From the NCBI GenBank assembly GCA_017427645.1, contig JAFRSI010000076.1, forward strand, positions 1 through 42,737: a stretch of DNA of 42,737 nucleotides, written 5' to 3'. A program made the position numbers and the translations under genes. Under the pieces are notes generated by a model. It had not been told where the DNA came from, made no database searches, and was given only the letters and a program-made list of their open reading frames with translations. Positions 7,594-15,804 of the stretch are shown here, piece by piece. The number at the start of each line of letters is the position of its first letter. Within the stretch, counting starts at the first letter, position 1. The stretch comes from Oscillospiraceae bacterium (GTDB lineage Bacteria; Bacillota; Clostridia; Oscillospirales; Oscillospiraceae).

Positions 7594-8445
7594 TTATTTT
7601 TCCTTGTCGACCATGTTCTTGTGGCCCTCCTCCGGCTTGGCGTCGGTGCGGAGCTCGGAGGAGTAGCACTCGTGGACCAGACTGGCCCGGATATCCTTCA
7701 TCATGGCCTCACGCAGCGGCTGGGTGAAGGTCTCGCGGGTCATGCGGCGCACCATCCGGGAGGGGACACGCTTCATCAGATCCCGGGCAAACTCCCAGGC
7801 CCGATCCAGTTCCTTGCCGTGAGGCACTACTTCGGCAAAGATTCCCAGTTCCTTTCCCCGCTGCGCATCGATCACGCCGCCGTTCAGCAGCAGTGCACGG
7901 GCGGCGTTGATGCCCATCAGACGCTCGTAGAGGATGTTCACACCGTCGATGGGGGCGCAGCCTGCATCCTGGATGTGGCGATCCACGGTATAGGCGTTCT
8001 CCCCGGCAATGATGTAGTCGGAGAGGAGCACGGATTCGGGATGGATGGTGATGGGACCGTTCAGCGCGCAGATCACCGGCACCGGGATATCCAGCCAGGC
8101 CAGCGGTACGCGCGTGGCGGTCAGATACCACCAGTCATAGGTGCATGCGCTGGTGTACTCGGGGAAATAGGTAGTGGACAGCTCCTTGTCAGACAGGGAA
8201 ACGAAGCTGTCGCCGGTACCGGTGAGGATCACGATCTCGTTTTCGGGGTCCATGCTGATGTCATGACACAGGCCCAGATACGCCTTGTGGATGGCCTCGC
8301 AGAAACGGACGGGGCCGTCGTCGGTGTGGAACCGCACCTCCAGGATGCCGTCTTCGCGCCGCAGATGGGCCATGCCGTCCCACCGGGGTGCATATTCTTC
8401 CAGGTATGTGCGGTAAGGATGATATTTATCGTACGTATAAGCCAT
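7594..8445 (-). CDS. Crotonase-superfamily hydrolase, 6-oxocamphor hydrolase-like
   Basis: A 283-aa enoyl-CoA hydratase/isomerase fold protein. It differs from CoA-dependent hydratases and resembles 6-oxocamphor hydrolase, which cleaves non-activated cyclic beta-diketones by a retro-Claisen reaction. The residues reported for that enzyme (His45, His122, His145, Asp154, Glu244) have counterparts here by eye: His40 (EVRFHTDDG), His135 (NGPITIHPE), His157 and Asp167 (VDRHIQDAGCAPIDG), and Glu259 (LVHECYSSE). The segment VILTGTGDSFVS marks the crotonase oxyanion-loop region. It is the second gene of the operon, with the FAH-family enzyme and two MFS transporters. The natural substrate is unknown; a CoA thioester hydratase is the less likely alternative. 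Confidence 0.8.
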   Translation of the reverse strand: MAYTYDKYHPYRTYLEEYAPRWDGMAHLRREDGILEVRFHTDDGPVRFCEAIHKAYLGLCHDISMDPENEIVILTGTGDSFVSLSDKELSTTYFPEYTSACTYDWWYLTATRVPLAWLDIPVPVICALNGPITIHPESVLLSDYIIAGENAYTVDRHIQDAGCAPIDGVNILYERLMGINAARALLLNGGVIDAQRGKELGIFAEVVPHGKELDRAWEFARDLMKRVPSRMVRRMTRETFTQPLREAMMKDIRASLVHECYSSELRTDAKPEEGHKNMVDKEK

Positions 8446-8494
8446 ATTGCGCCTCCAAATGTATTAGTATGGTTGTTCTCATCCGAGCGGAGTC

Positions 8495-8525
8495 CTCCCC
8501 TCAGCCCGGTTCGGGCTGGGGGGAG
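8495..8525 (-). other. Intercistronic hairpin
   Basis: Within the 105-base gap between MFS and crotonase genes, CTCCCC (8495-8500) with AGCCCG and CGGGCT with GGGGAG form a GC-rich stem around a GTT loop. No T-run follows on the minus strand. It is more likely an mRNA processing or stability element, or a partial attenuator, than a full terminator. Confidence 0.5.
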
Positions 8526-8550
8526 GCGGAGGAAAAGAGCAGATGTCTCA

Positions 8551-9792
8551 TCAGATGACAGCGTTGGGATCCTTCTTCAGCAGGCTCTTGCGGCCGAGAA
8601 TGGCGGCGATCAGGGAGCAGGTGGCGGTGATGCACATCATGAAGCCGATGTAGGTGCCCACGGAGCCGCCGGCCTTGACAGAGGCCAGGATACTGGTGGT
8701 GATGGAGGAGAACAGGTACTGTACGAAGCCCATGAAGGCTGCGCCGGTACCGGTGGCCTTGCCGGATGCGTTCATGACCAGAGCCATGGCCACGGGCAGG
8801 ACGATGCCCTGGCAGGCGGGCAGGATCCACAGGATGTACTGCATCCAGTGCCAGTCAGCCGCACCGGTGATGAAGCAGAAGGAGAAGACCAGACCCACGC
8901 AGACCTGGATGGCGTTCAGCGTCCAGATGATCTTGGAGGGGTTGACCTTAGGAGCGATGAAGTAACGGCCGATGGCGGCGAAGATCGTCATGGCGACGGC
9001 GCCCCAGGCGTAGACGTCGGCGTAGTGGCTGTTGTCCATGCCCAGTTCGGTGACCATGGCGAAGGACATGGAGCCGGCATACAGGAAGAAGGTGGCCATG
9101 TTGAAGGCGAAGCAGAGAACGAAGAATACATACTCGGGGGTGGCCAGGCAGGATTTGACCTCGCCGGCGATACGCTTGATGCTGCCCTTGCCGGCGATCT
9201 GGGATGTCTCACGGACGAAGATCAGGACCAGGAGGCAAAGGACGCCGCAGATGATGGCCTGCAGCCAGAAGATGGCGGGCCAGCCGTAGGCGTTGCCGAC
9301 CCACTTACCGGTCAGCGGGAGGATGATGGGGATTGCGGCGGACCAGATCTGCATGAAGGTCAGCGCGATGGCGGAGGTACGGCCCTTGCCGGCGTCGCCG
9401 CCGACGCCGCGGGCTGCATTGGAGGAGGCCGCGCCGCCGATACCCTGGATCATGCGGGCCGCGATCAGACCTCCCAGGCCGGTGGCCTGGGAGCCGATGA
9501 CGGCGCCCACGATGCAGACCAGAAAGCCGAAAATCATGGTCTTTTTCTTGCCGATCATGTCGGACAGGGGACCGACAATGACGTGGCCGATCATCATGCC
9601 GTAGAAGAAGCCGGAGGTGACCATCAGCGTGCTGTTGCCGGAGGCCAGGTCGTTGGCAATGGTGGGAAGGATCCAGTTGATGGTATCCATGTGGATGGCG
9701 CCCATGGACAGGATCAGACCACATACGATGGACATGATCGCACCGTACTTGACGACCTTGTCCTGGGTCTTCTGCAGATTGCTGTTTTCCAT
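8551..9792 (-). CDS. MFS transporter, DHA1/Bcr-CflA-like
   Basis: A 413-aa, twelve-helix permease. The loop 2-3 motif GPLSDMIGKKKTMIFGF and the helix-4 region ARMIQGIGGAASSNAARG are typical of DHA1-type major facilitators, which usually act as proton antiporters for small organic molecules. The start at 9792 (MENSNLQKTQ) is chosen because AGAGGAATCGTTT precedes it; longer upstream frames would cross the promoter. It is the first gene of the minus-strand operon and directly under the palindrome-bearing promoter at 9911-9939. It could import the catabolic substrate or expel a toxic intermediate. Confidence 0.88.
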   Translation of the reverse strand: MENSNLQKTQDKVVKYGAIMSIVCGLILSMGAIHMDTINWILPTIANDLASGNSTLMVTSGFFYGMMIGHVIVGPLSDMIGKKKTMIFGFLVCIVGAVIGSQATGLGGLIAARMIQGIGGAASSNAARGVGGDAGKGRTSAIALTFMQIWSAAIPIILPLTGKWVGNAYGWPAIFWLQAIICGVLCLLVLIFVRETSQIAGKGSIKRIAGEVKSCLATPEYVFFVLCFAFNMATFFLYAGSMSFAMVTELGMDNSHYADVYAWGAVAMTIFAAIGRYFIAPKVNPSKIIWTLNAIQVCVGLVFSFCFITGAADWHWMQYILWILPACQGIVLPVAMALVMNASGKATGTGAAFMGFVQYLFSSITTSILASVKAGGSVGTYIGFMMCITATCSLIAAILGRKSLLKKDPNAVI

Positions 9793-9910
9793 AAACGATT
9801 CCTCTCTTCTTTTAGTTTTTCTCTTGTACCGGGGCGGCGAAGGGACTGTGCGCTGTTCAAAAGCTTCACCGCTGTCTGGTTCCTCACGCGGGTATTCAAG
9901 TTGTATAATG

Positions 9911-9939
9911 ATTGTATACAATGTGAATGCAAATGTCAA
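9911..9939 (-). promoter_or_regulatory. Promoter of the catabolic operon with overlapping operator palindrome
   Basis: On the minus strand TTGACA (9934-9939 complement) and TACAAT (9911-9916 complement) are 17 bases apart. The -10 box is half of the perfect palindrome ATTGTATACAAT (9911-9922), a form typical of GntR/FCD regulator sites (core TNGTATACNA). Binding there would block RNA polymerase. Confidence 0.8.
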
Positions 9940-10021
9940 CTGTGTTTTGCGAATACAGACGCATTTTTATGAAATACACAAATCGGGTTGCTGCTTTTTG
10001 CGCACTATTACGGATAAAGGC

Positions 10022-10071
10022 TTGACAGAAGGAGGAGTGTTCAGTAAAATGTGTATATATTTGTATACATT
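10022..10071 (+). promoter_or_regulatory. Promoter and operator of the GntR regulator gene
   Basis: TTGACA (10022-10027) and TAAAAT (10045-10050) are 17 bases apart. TTTGTATACATT (10060-10071), which shares the TTGTATACA core with the palindrome at 9911-9922, lies about ten bases past the -10 box. This fits autorepression by the encoded regulator. Confidence 0.75.
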
Positions 10072-10122
10072 TGTACTAAATCCCGCATTGCCACCACCCA
10101 ATTCGTAAAGGAAAATGATAGC

Positions 10123-10812
10123 ATGGCCAGAAAAAGCACCAAAGCCAACATGTATGACAGAATCTACAGCAGCGTCCGCAACGATATCATCGGCGGCAAG
10201 TACAGCGGAGGCTCGTTTCTGATCGAGAGCGATCTGTGTGAACAGTTCGGCGTCAGCAGGACGCCGGTCCGTGAGGCACTGATCCGTCTTGCCCAGGATA
10301 ATTTCCTGGAGCTTGTTCCGAACCGCGGCGCATTTATTCCCCATATCACCATCAACGATATCATAGAGCTTTGCGATCTGCGGGGCGCAAATGAAGGCCT
10401 GGCGGCCATGCGCTGCGCCTCTCATGCCTCCGAGCCGCTGATCCAGAGCCTGGAGGCGTCCATCCACAGGGAAGAGGCCCTGTTGGGGAGCGAGGATCCG
10501 GATTCCGCCAAAATCTCGGAAGAGGATTTCTTTTTCCATGCGTTGCTGAAGAAGGGCTGCGGCAACAGCCGCCTGGAGCACACGCTGGACCTGATCGACA
10601 ACCAGATGAAGCGGTTTACAAACATCTCTGCCGACCGGCTGGCGGTGTCCGCTACGCTGCCGGTCAGTCTTCAGTTTCACAGGCAGGCGCTGGAGGCCAT
10701 CCGTACCGGCGACACATTCGGGGCGCAGACGGCGCTGATCCAGCACTGGAGTGCCATGCTTCACGGTTATATCGAGCGGGACCTCTCCGGTCTGCTGGAT
10801 ACCCGGCTATAA
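10123..10812 (+). CDS. GntR-family regulator, FadR subfamily with FCD domain
   Basis: A 229-aa transcription factor. The N-terminal winged helix (about residues 9-75) contains the diagnostic ESDLCEQFGVSRTPVREALI and the NRGAFIP wing. The C-terminal helical FCD domain keeps likely metal ligands: an Asp and His in SEEDFFFHALLKKG, a His in QFHRQALEAIR and a His in IQHWSAML. Such domains bind small carboxylates, often the pathway substrate. The ATG at 10123 follows AAAGGA. The gene is divergent from the MFS/crotonase/FAH/MFS operon, and matching TTGTATACA palindromes sit on both promoters, so it very likely represses that operon and itself. Confidence 0.92.
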   Translation: MARKSTKANMYDRIYSSVRNDIIGGKYSGGSFLIESDLCEQFGVSRTPVREALIRLAQDNFLELVPNRGAFIPHITINDIIELCDLRGANEGLAAMRCASHASEPLIQSLEASIHREEALLGSEDPDSAKISEEDFFFHALLKKGCGNSRLEHTLDLIDNQMKRFTNISADRLAVSATLPVSLQFHRQALEAIRTGDTFGAQTALIQHWSAMLHGYIERDLSGLLDTRL

Positions 10813-10888
10813 TCGACTGGTCAATGAGTCTGCCGGCACAGGACAGTCCGTACGCCACCCGGCAGCTGCAAATACATATTTTTTATAT

Positions 10889-10920
10889 CGCGAGCCTGTC
10901 GGACAGCCGGCAGGCTCGCG
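10889..10920. other. Strong hairpin after the GntR gene
   Basis: CGCGAGCCTGTCGG (10889-10902) pairs with CCGGCAGGCTCGCG (10907-10920) around ACAG, with one wobble. No T-run follows on either strand, so it is not a standard intrinsic terminator. It may still end or protect the GntR transcript and lies in the leader of the next gene. Confidence 0.5.
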
Positions 10921-10940
10921 GCAGTGACGGAGACGAGACC

Positions 10941-11339
10941 ATGAGATATAAACACACAAACAGAAAAGGCTTCTGGCTGGGCTTTATCGACTTCTTCACG
11001 GCCGGGCTTTTCTTCCTGCTGTACATGCCGCTGGGCGGCCTGCAGGACGAGCTGGAACAGGTCCTGGAACATAAGGTCCTGCCCTACTGGAAGGCCTATC
11101 TTCTGGGGATCCCCACGCTGTTTATCTACACGCTGGTCTGGATGGCCCGGATCGCCGAAGAACTGAAGACCAGGGCCGTGGAGCTGGGGATCGAAGGTCC
11201 CCACACGTCCTGGCGGCATATGTTCTGGTGGAATATGCTGGGGTGTCCCTGCTGCGGGCCCATGATCGCCACCCTGCGTTTTTTCTCCACCCTGAACAGG
11301 GTGGAAGCGGAGCTGAACAGACGGAACCTCGGCGACTGA
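10941..11339 (+). CDS. Small membrane protein, DUF4234-like
   Basis: A 132-aa protein with two or three hydrophobic segments (GFIDFFTAGLFFLLYMPLGG, LLGIPTLFIYTLVWMARIAE, and a cysteine-bearing MLGCPCCGPMIATLRFF). The arrangement of a short charged N-terminus, a turn, and a segment with a Trp-rich middle resembles DUF4234 inner-membrane proteins of unknown function. The ATG at 10941 has a GGAG-type ribosome site; the longer upstream frame would run through the hairpin at 10889 and is not used. It lies 48 bases before the LtrA-like gene and may be co-transcribed with it. Confidence 0.6.
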   Translation: MRYKHTNRKGFWLGFIDFFTAGLFFLLYMPLGGLQDELEQVLEHKVLPYWKAYLLGIPTLFIYTLVWMARIAEELKTRAVELGIEGPHTSWRHMFWWNMLGCPCCGPMIATLRFFSTLNRVEAELNRRNLGD

Positions 11340-11387
11340 ACGAACCGGAAGAACAGACACATCACGTGAAGAGACCCGGAGGCGCAT

Positions 11388-12533
11388 ATGCTGAAAACGG
11401 AGAAAAAAGTCGAATATCTGGAGCTGATCTATGATCTGATCTTCGTCTATATCATCGGGCGGAACAACTCCCTGCTGCACAATATCGAGAACGGCTTTGT
11501 GGACGGGAGGGTCTTCCTGGTCTACATCCTGTGCAGCCTGGCAGTCATTCAGGTCTGGAACTTCTCCACCTTCTACATCAATATGTACGGACGGAACGGC
11601 GTCCGGGATCACGTCTCCCTGTTCCTGAACATGTATCTGCTCTACTACATCGGCGAGGGGACCCGGCTGCACTGGGAGAGCTTCCAGAACCAGTATCACG
11701 CCGCCTGGGCACTGATCCTGATCAATCTCGGCGCGCAGTACGCCATCGAGCTGCGCCATCACCGGGATCAGCCCGAGGACGCCAGGGCGATCCGGGGCAT
11801 GATGGCCGCCCTGTTCGGGGAGGCCGCCATCGTGCTGCTCGCCATACCCGTCTACAACCGGACGGGGATCCCCCTGGCCGGCGCCGCGATCCTCTGCGGC
11901 ATTGCGGCCACCTGGGCGTTTTCCGGCCGGAGCAGGTCCCGACAGGTGGATTTCACCCATCTGACCGAGCGGGCCATGCTGTACGTGGTCTTTACCTTCG
12001 GCGAGATGATCATCGCCATCGCCTCCTATTTTGAGGGCGGGCTGACGGGGAGCTCCGTCTATTTTTCCGGGATGTGCTTCCTGATCGCGGCGGGACTCTT
12101 CCTGTGCTACGAGGTGCTCTATGACCACATTGTAGACCGGGAGATGGAGAACTCCGGCATGGGTTATATGCTGATCCACATCTTCCTGATTTTTGCCATG
12201 AATATCATCACCGCCTCGCTGGAGTTTATGCGGAATGAGGAGGTGGCCCTCTGGCCCAAGGTGCTGCTTCTGACGGGGGCGTTTCTCCTGTACTTTCTGT
12301 GCCTGTTCGCCCTGCTGTCCTACGCCAGGGAGGAGATGAAGCGGTGCAGCCGCTTTATCCTCCGGGTGGCCGTCCTCTCGGCGGCCTTTGCCGCGCTGAT
12401 GGTGCTGCTGCGGGAGAACATGCGGCTGAATATCCTGATCTCCGTGCTGTTCGTGTTTGCCCAGTTTGGAATGCTGCTTCACTTCCGGCGGCAGAACGAG
12501 AGGCGTCGTCCGGTGCAGGAGGAGAGGGTATGA
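11388..12533 (+). CDS. LtrA-like (low temperature requirement A) membrane protein
   Basis: A 381-aa polytopic protein. The N-terminus KKVEYLELIYDLIFVYIIGR matches the ELxYDLxFVxxI signature of LtrA proteins, and HLTERAMLYVVFTFGEMIIA matches the second conserved HLxERxxLxxxxxxGE motif. About ten hydrophobic segments fill the rest. The family is named from a Listeria low-temperature growth locus, but its molecular role is not known. The stop overlaps the start of the histidine phosphatase gene by four bases, so the two are translationally coupled. AGACCCGGAGG precedes the ATG. Confidence 0.8.
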   Translation: MLKTEKKVEYLELIYDLIFVYIIGRNNSLLHNIENGFVDGRVFLVYILCSLAVIQVWNFSTFYINMYGRNGVRDHVSLFLNMYLLYYIGEGTRLHWESFQNQYHAAWALILINLGAQYAIELRHHRDQPEDARAIRGMMAALFGEAAIVLLAIPVYNRTGIPLAGAAILCGIAATWAFSGRSRSRQVDFTHLTERAMLYVVFTFGEMIIAIASYFEGGLTGSSVYFSGMCFLIAAGLFLCYEVLYDHIVDREMENSGMGYMLIHIFLIFAMNIITASLEFMRNEEVALWPKVLLLTGAFLLYFLCLFALLSYAREEMKRCSRFILRVAVLSAAFAALMVLLRENMRLNILISVLFVFAQFGMLLHFRRQNERRRPVQEERV

Positions 12534-13123
12534 TGGAGCAGACGGTGATTTATCTGATACGTCACGGGCAGACGGACCGCAACCGGGCCAACGTGCTGCA
12601 GGGCAGAAGCGACGTACCCTTGAACGACCAGGGCAGGCAGCAGGCGGCCGCGGCGGGACAAAAGCTGAGGGAGGCTGGCGTGTCCTTTTCCCGGATCTAC
12701 ACCAGCCCGCTGATTCGGGCGGTGGAGACGGCACAGATCGTGACCGGGAAGTGTCGGCTGGAGACAGACCCACGGCTGATCGAAATGGACTACGGCCCCT
12801 ACGAGGGGACAGACCTGCATCATCCGCCGGAGGAACTGACGGCATTTTTCCGGGACATCACCCATATGCCCGCCCCGGCGGGCATGGAGCCTCTGGATCA
12901 CGTGGTGGAGCGCATGGGGAGCTTTTTGGAGGAACTGCGCAGGGCAGGGATCGGCGGCAATATCCTGATCTCCACCCACGCCATTGCCATGAAGGGGGCG
13001 CTGGAGTATCTGACGCCCGGCTCCAACGGGAGCTTTTGGGGGACGTATATCGGCAACTGCGCCGTATATGCGGCATACTTGACAGACAGAGGCTATTCCG
13101 TTCCCACCGCCTGGGAGCCGTAA
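12530..13123 (+). CDS. Histidine phosphatase family protein (phosphoglycerate mutase-like)
   Basis: A 197-aa protein. LIRHGQTDRN carries the catalytic Arg11-His12-Gly, IYTSPLIRAVETAQIV holds the second phosphate-binding Arg, LIEMDYGPYEG the acid, and ILISTHAIAMKG the second His. The last motif reads THA rather than the usual SHG. Enzymes of this clan hydrolyse varied phosphomonoesters such as alpha-ribazole phosphate or sugar phosphates; the substrate cannot be read from sequence. Two adjacent ATGs at 12530 and 12533 follow AGGAGGAG; the first is used. The start overlaps the LtrA stop. Confidence 0.87.
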   Translation: MMEQTVIYLIRHGQTDRNRANVLQGRSDVPLNDQGRQQAAAAGQKLREAGVSFSRIYTSPLIRAVETAQIVTGKCRLETDPRLIEMDYGPYEGTDLHHPPEELTAFFRDITHMPAPAGMEPLDHVVERMGSFLEELRRAGIGGNILISTHAIAMKGALEYLTPGSNGSFWGTYIGNCAVYAAYLTDRGYSVPTAWEP

Positions 13124-13132
13124 TAAGCATAG

Positions 13133-13189
13133 AAAAGCAGTGAAAACCTCGGGGCTCATGAGGCCTCGAGGTTTTCACTGCTTTTTACC
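13133..13189. terminator. Very long perfect-stem intrinsic terminator
   Basis: The 19-base arm 13133-13151 (AAAAGCAGTGAAAACCTCG) is perfectly complementary to 13167-13185, and a T-run closes it on the plus strand. The matching A-run on the other side lets it work in both directions. Confidence 0.9.
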
Positions 13190-13284
13190 TGCATCGGAAT
13201 GCAGTGCTGCGGGCAGATGGCATGCCCTGCGCCGGCGATGCCATTCATGTTGAACATCCTGATGAATGCGGATCTGAAAAGCTG

Positions 13285-13316
13285 ACGCCCTGCCCCCGAA
13301 GCCGGGGGCAGGGCGT
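13285..13316 (-). terminator. Terminator-like hairpin ending the large-protein operon
   Basis: ACGCCCTGCCCCCG (13285-13298), loop AAGC, CGGGGGCAGGGCGT (13303-13316) is a perfect 14-bp stem 18 bases past the stop of the minus-strand gene. On that strand it is followed by CAGCTTTTC, a weak U-tract. Confidence 0.7.
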
Positions 13317-13333
13317 TGATGCGTTTTCGGTTA

Positions 13334-15337
13334 TTAGATGTTCGGTCCCGTTTCGAGCTGGTTATTTTCCTTTGCCCTTTCATTCTTGATCTCGGGCTCC
13401 GGCGCCTTCTCCGGCGCGGCAGCCTGGCGGTAAGGAGACTTCTCCGCAAACAGGTTGTCGGGCTTCAGGGCGTCCTCCAGGGCCTGGCCCTTGAGCTCGT
13501 AGATCTTGTCCGCGCCGGGCAGATGCTTGGCGATAAGGCCGTCTATGGCCTTCTCGCCGTGGGTACCCAGGGCCTCCAGCGCCTCCGGATTATCGACGTT
13601 CATCGCGTCAAACAACATAACATCACCGGTGGCGCGACCAAGTTCTGCCTTGGTGCGGTTCGCGATCTCCTGCAGACGCTGGACCTCTTCCTTAGGCTTG
13701 TTGGCTTTCTCTGCATTAGACACAGCCTTCACGTCCTTGGTCCATTTGTTATTAAGCTGCTCCGTTCTAGAAGCGGCCGCGGTAAACGCCGTCGAGTACT
13801 TCTCGGAAGACTTCTGCGCAGACAGATCGTTCTCCATGTCGCGGTTGATCGTTTCATACGCCAGGCGGTCCTTGGTGTACTGCCGGCGCTCCTCATCCGT
13901 CAGCGTGATCTCGCCGCGGCGCTCCGCCTCCAGCATGACGGACGCCTTCTGGTTTCTGCGGTTCAGGTCCACTGCCATCTTGAGACCCCGGGCAACGCGG
14001 AGATCCTGTTGGGTCAGCAGTGGCTTCCCGTCCTTGTCCTTGGCCTTCATGGCCGCCTCCATGAGCTTGGGATCCCGCTCCAGCAGCTCCACGCCGCGCA
14101 TGGTCTGGCTGCGGGTGGCCAGGTCGCGGGTATTGCTCAGCGGCTTCGGCTCCCAGCGGTGCAGATAGTGATGCATGCCCTCGGCGATGAGCTGTCCCAG
14201 CTTCTGCGGATCCGGATTTTTGGGATCCCGATAGGCGCTGACTGCCTCCATGGCCTTCTGCCGGGCCGGCTGGATGACTTCATCAAAATACCGCTCGGTA
14301 TTCGACCGAGGAGACGTCCTGTCGTAGATGACTGTCTCCGTAAACATGGAGCACGAGTTTATCACGTTCTGCTCTCTGGTGAGGCTCGATGCCTCCTCGC
14401 TCCGGAGCCCGCCGCTGATAGCGGGATCGATGGCGGCGAAGAGGCTCAGCGCTGTGAACTCCTTGTCGCTCACCTCCGTGCCGGGGAGGTCCTTGCCCTT
14501 GGGCAGCTCGTACTGCTTGAGCTTCTTGAACGTCTCGCTGCTGTAGACGAACTTGTCGGCGTAGCTCTGGAGAAACGGCGGCTTCGCGGAATAGATGGTG
14601 TCGTAGGTGTTCATATACTGCTCGATCGCGCAGTTGGAATAGTCCTTCTCCATCAGCTCAAGCTTCTCCCGGAACGCCCGGCTCTCTTCCATAGCGGCTT
14701 TCTCTTCGGCCCGCTTCTGATCTTCCGCAAACTGCTTTACCTCCGCATCCAGGATCTCCGGGGTGCGGCGATCCAAAAGCTCCTGGAAATTGTCCTTCTC
14801 CGCCTTCCAGTTCGCGCTCTGCTGATCATAGGTCTCCTTCAACTTGTTGTAGTCGTCAAACTCCTTCTGGTAGGCGCGGCCTCTGGTGATGAAGTTGGCA
14901 AACCGCGCCCAGAGGCCGGGACGCTGCGGCTCGGTGGGCTGCGGCGTAAACGGCTCTGTGATGGGCTTGCTGAGGGCAATGTTATTCACTTTGTACTGAA
15001 GCTGGATCGGGGTCTTCTCTCCCGCCGGAAACGCGATGATCCGTCCCATCCGGATCTTGTCGAGAAACTCCGGCGAATCATAGGCGGTGCCGTCCTCAAA
15101 GGGGTTTTTCCAGCTCTTTCCGTCCTCGGCCAGTTCATAGATGCGCAGATTGTCGGCACCGTCGCTCATCTCGAAGCCGGTTCCTTTTTCCACGTCCATG
15201 CCCAGGTTGAACAGCCAGCCGGCGATCTTCTCCTTAAAATACGTTATATCTCTGTCTTGCGATTCCTGATCCATTACCGGCGGTTTGTCCAGGGGCTTCT
15301 GGATCGCTGCCTTATAATCTTTTTTGCTGAACGCCAT
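13334..15337 (-). CDS. Large soluble coiled-coil-rich protein, family unknown (paralogue A)
   Basis: A 667-aa protein with no signal peptide or clear membrane span. In order: a leading ~90 residues; a short beta-like segment LDKIRMGRIIAFPAGEKTP (about 92-110); a Pro-rich linker; an aromatic/basic patch PGLWARFANFITRGRAYQKE (140-159); a long charged helical stretch rich in Lys, Glu and Ala (about 160-235); a mixed central domain; and a charged C-terminus. The same order is seen in the genes at 15805-17586 and 18961-20901, so the three appear to be distant paralogues. It is the last gene of a four-gene minus-strand operon. I recognise no catalytic motif and no named domain. A structural or secreted-effector role would be conjecture. 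Confidence 0.75.
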   Translation of the reverse strand: MAFSKKDYKAAIQKPLDKPPVMDQESQDRDITYFKEKIAGWLFNLGMDVEKGTGFEMSDGADNLRIYELAEDGKSWKNPFEDGTAYDSPEFLDKIRMGRIIAFPAGEKTPIQLQYKVNNIALSKPITEPFTPQPTEPQRPGLWARFANFITRGRAYQKEFDDYNKLKETYDQQSANWKAEKDNFQELLDRRTPEILDAEVKQFAEDQKRAEEKAAMEESRAFREKLELMEKDYSNCAIEQYMNTYDTIYSAKPPFLQSYADKFVYSSETFKKLKQYELPKGKDLPGTEVSDKEFTALSLFAAIDPAISGGLRSEEASSLTREQNVINSCSMFTETVIYDRTSPRSNTERYFDEVIQPARQKAMEAVSAYRDPKNPDPQKLGQLIAEGMHHYLHRWEPKPLSNTRDLATRSQTMRGVELLERDPKLMEAAMKAKDKDGKPLLTQQDLRVARGLKMAVDLNRRNQKASVMLEAERRGEITLTDEERRQYTKDRLAYETINRDMENDLSAQKSSEKYSTAFTAAASRTEQLNNKWTKDVKAVSNAEKANKPKEEVQRLQEIANRTKAELGRATGDVMLFDAMNVDNPEALEALGTHGEKAIDGLIAKHLPGADKIYELKGQALEDALKPDNLFAEKSPYRQAAAPEKAPEPEIKNERAKENNQLETGPNI

Positions 15338-15438
15338 GGATATTCCTCCTGCAAAATATTATTCTGAAGTTGTTTTATCGTCTTTCCCGGGGCCTGTCCG
15401 CCTTCCCGGGAAGGTCAGGCGGCTTCCCCGCCGGGGAC

Positions 15439-15792
15439 TCACGCCGGGTCCACCGTGATGATGCAGCGGCCCTCGTAAAACGCGGCGCTCACACCGCCGG
15501 TGCGGAGACAGCGGCTCAGCCGCTGCGCCAGACGCAGGTCGGGCTTCAGGGGGCCGCTTCTGTCCCGGTACTGCAGCGTCACCGTCCCCGGCCGGGGAAA
15601 GGAGCAGCGGAGCAGTCCCGCGCCGCCCTTCGCATCGCGCACGGCGGAGAACACCTCCTCCGCCAGCGCGGCGGCGCACAGGCGCCGGGCAGTGGGTACG
15701 CCCTGGGCAGTGAGCTGCTGTTCCAGCTCGGCCAGCACCTCTTCCAGGTCTCTGGCGCCCAGGGACACGATCTTATCAGCCAAGGGACTCAC
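15439..15792 (-). CDS. 117-aa protein resembling a degenerate anti-sigma HATPase domain
   Basis: A small soluble protein between the two large ones, 12 bases after the 593-aa gene. Two segments resemble the RsbW/SpoIIAB kinase fold: AALAEEVFSAVRDA (41-54), at the place of the N-box helix, and VTLQYRDRSGPLKPDL (71-86), at the place of the G1 box. For comparison, the STAS-HATPase protein at 35746-36444 has LVVEEIFINIA and ITFRDRGVPYDPL. The essential Asn of the N-box is Ala here (Ala50), and no G2 GxGL box is seen, so ATP hydrolysis or kinase activity is unlikely. A binding role toward the large neighbours is possible. The similarity is by eye and modest. Confidence 0.6.
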   Translation of the reverse strand: MSPLADKIVSLGARDLEEVLAELEQQLTAQGVPTARRLCAAALAEEVFSAVRDAKGGAGLLRCSFPRPGTVTLQYRDRSGPLKPDLRLAQRLSRCLRTGGVSAAFYEGRCIITVDPA

Positions 15793-15804
15793 GCTCCTTT
15801 TTCA

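Noticed and set aside
6676-9972. A 1098-aa open frame on the plus strand
   Set aside because: It lies wholly antisense to the FAH-family, crotonase and MFS genes and its composition (Asp, His, Gly, Gln) is typical of antisense frames in GC-rich DNA. It has no ribosome site or domain.
13316-15367. A 683-aa plus-strand frame opposite the 667-aa gene
   Set aside because: It is Leu/Arg rich and lacks a ribosome site. The minus-strand frame shows shared architecture with its neighbours and a start with AGGAGG, so that is the real gene.
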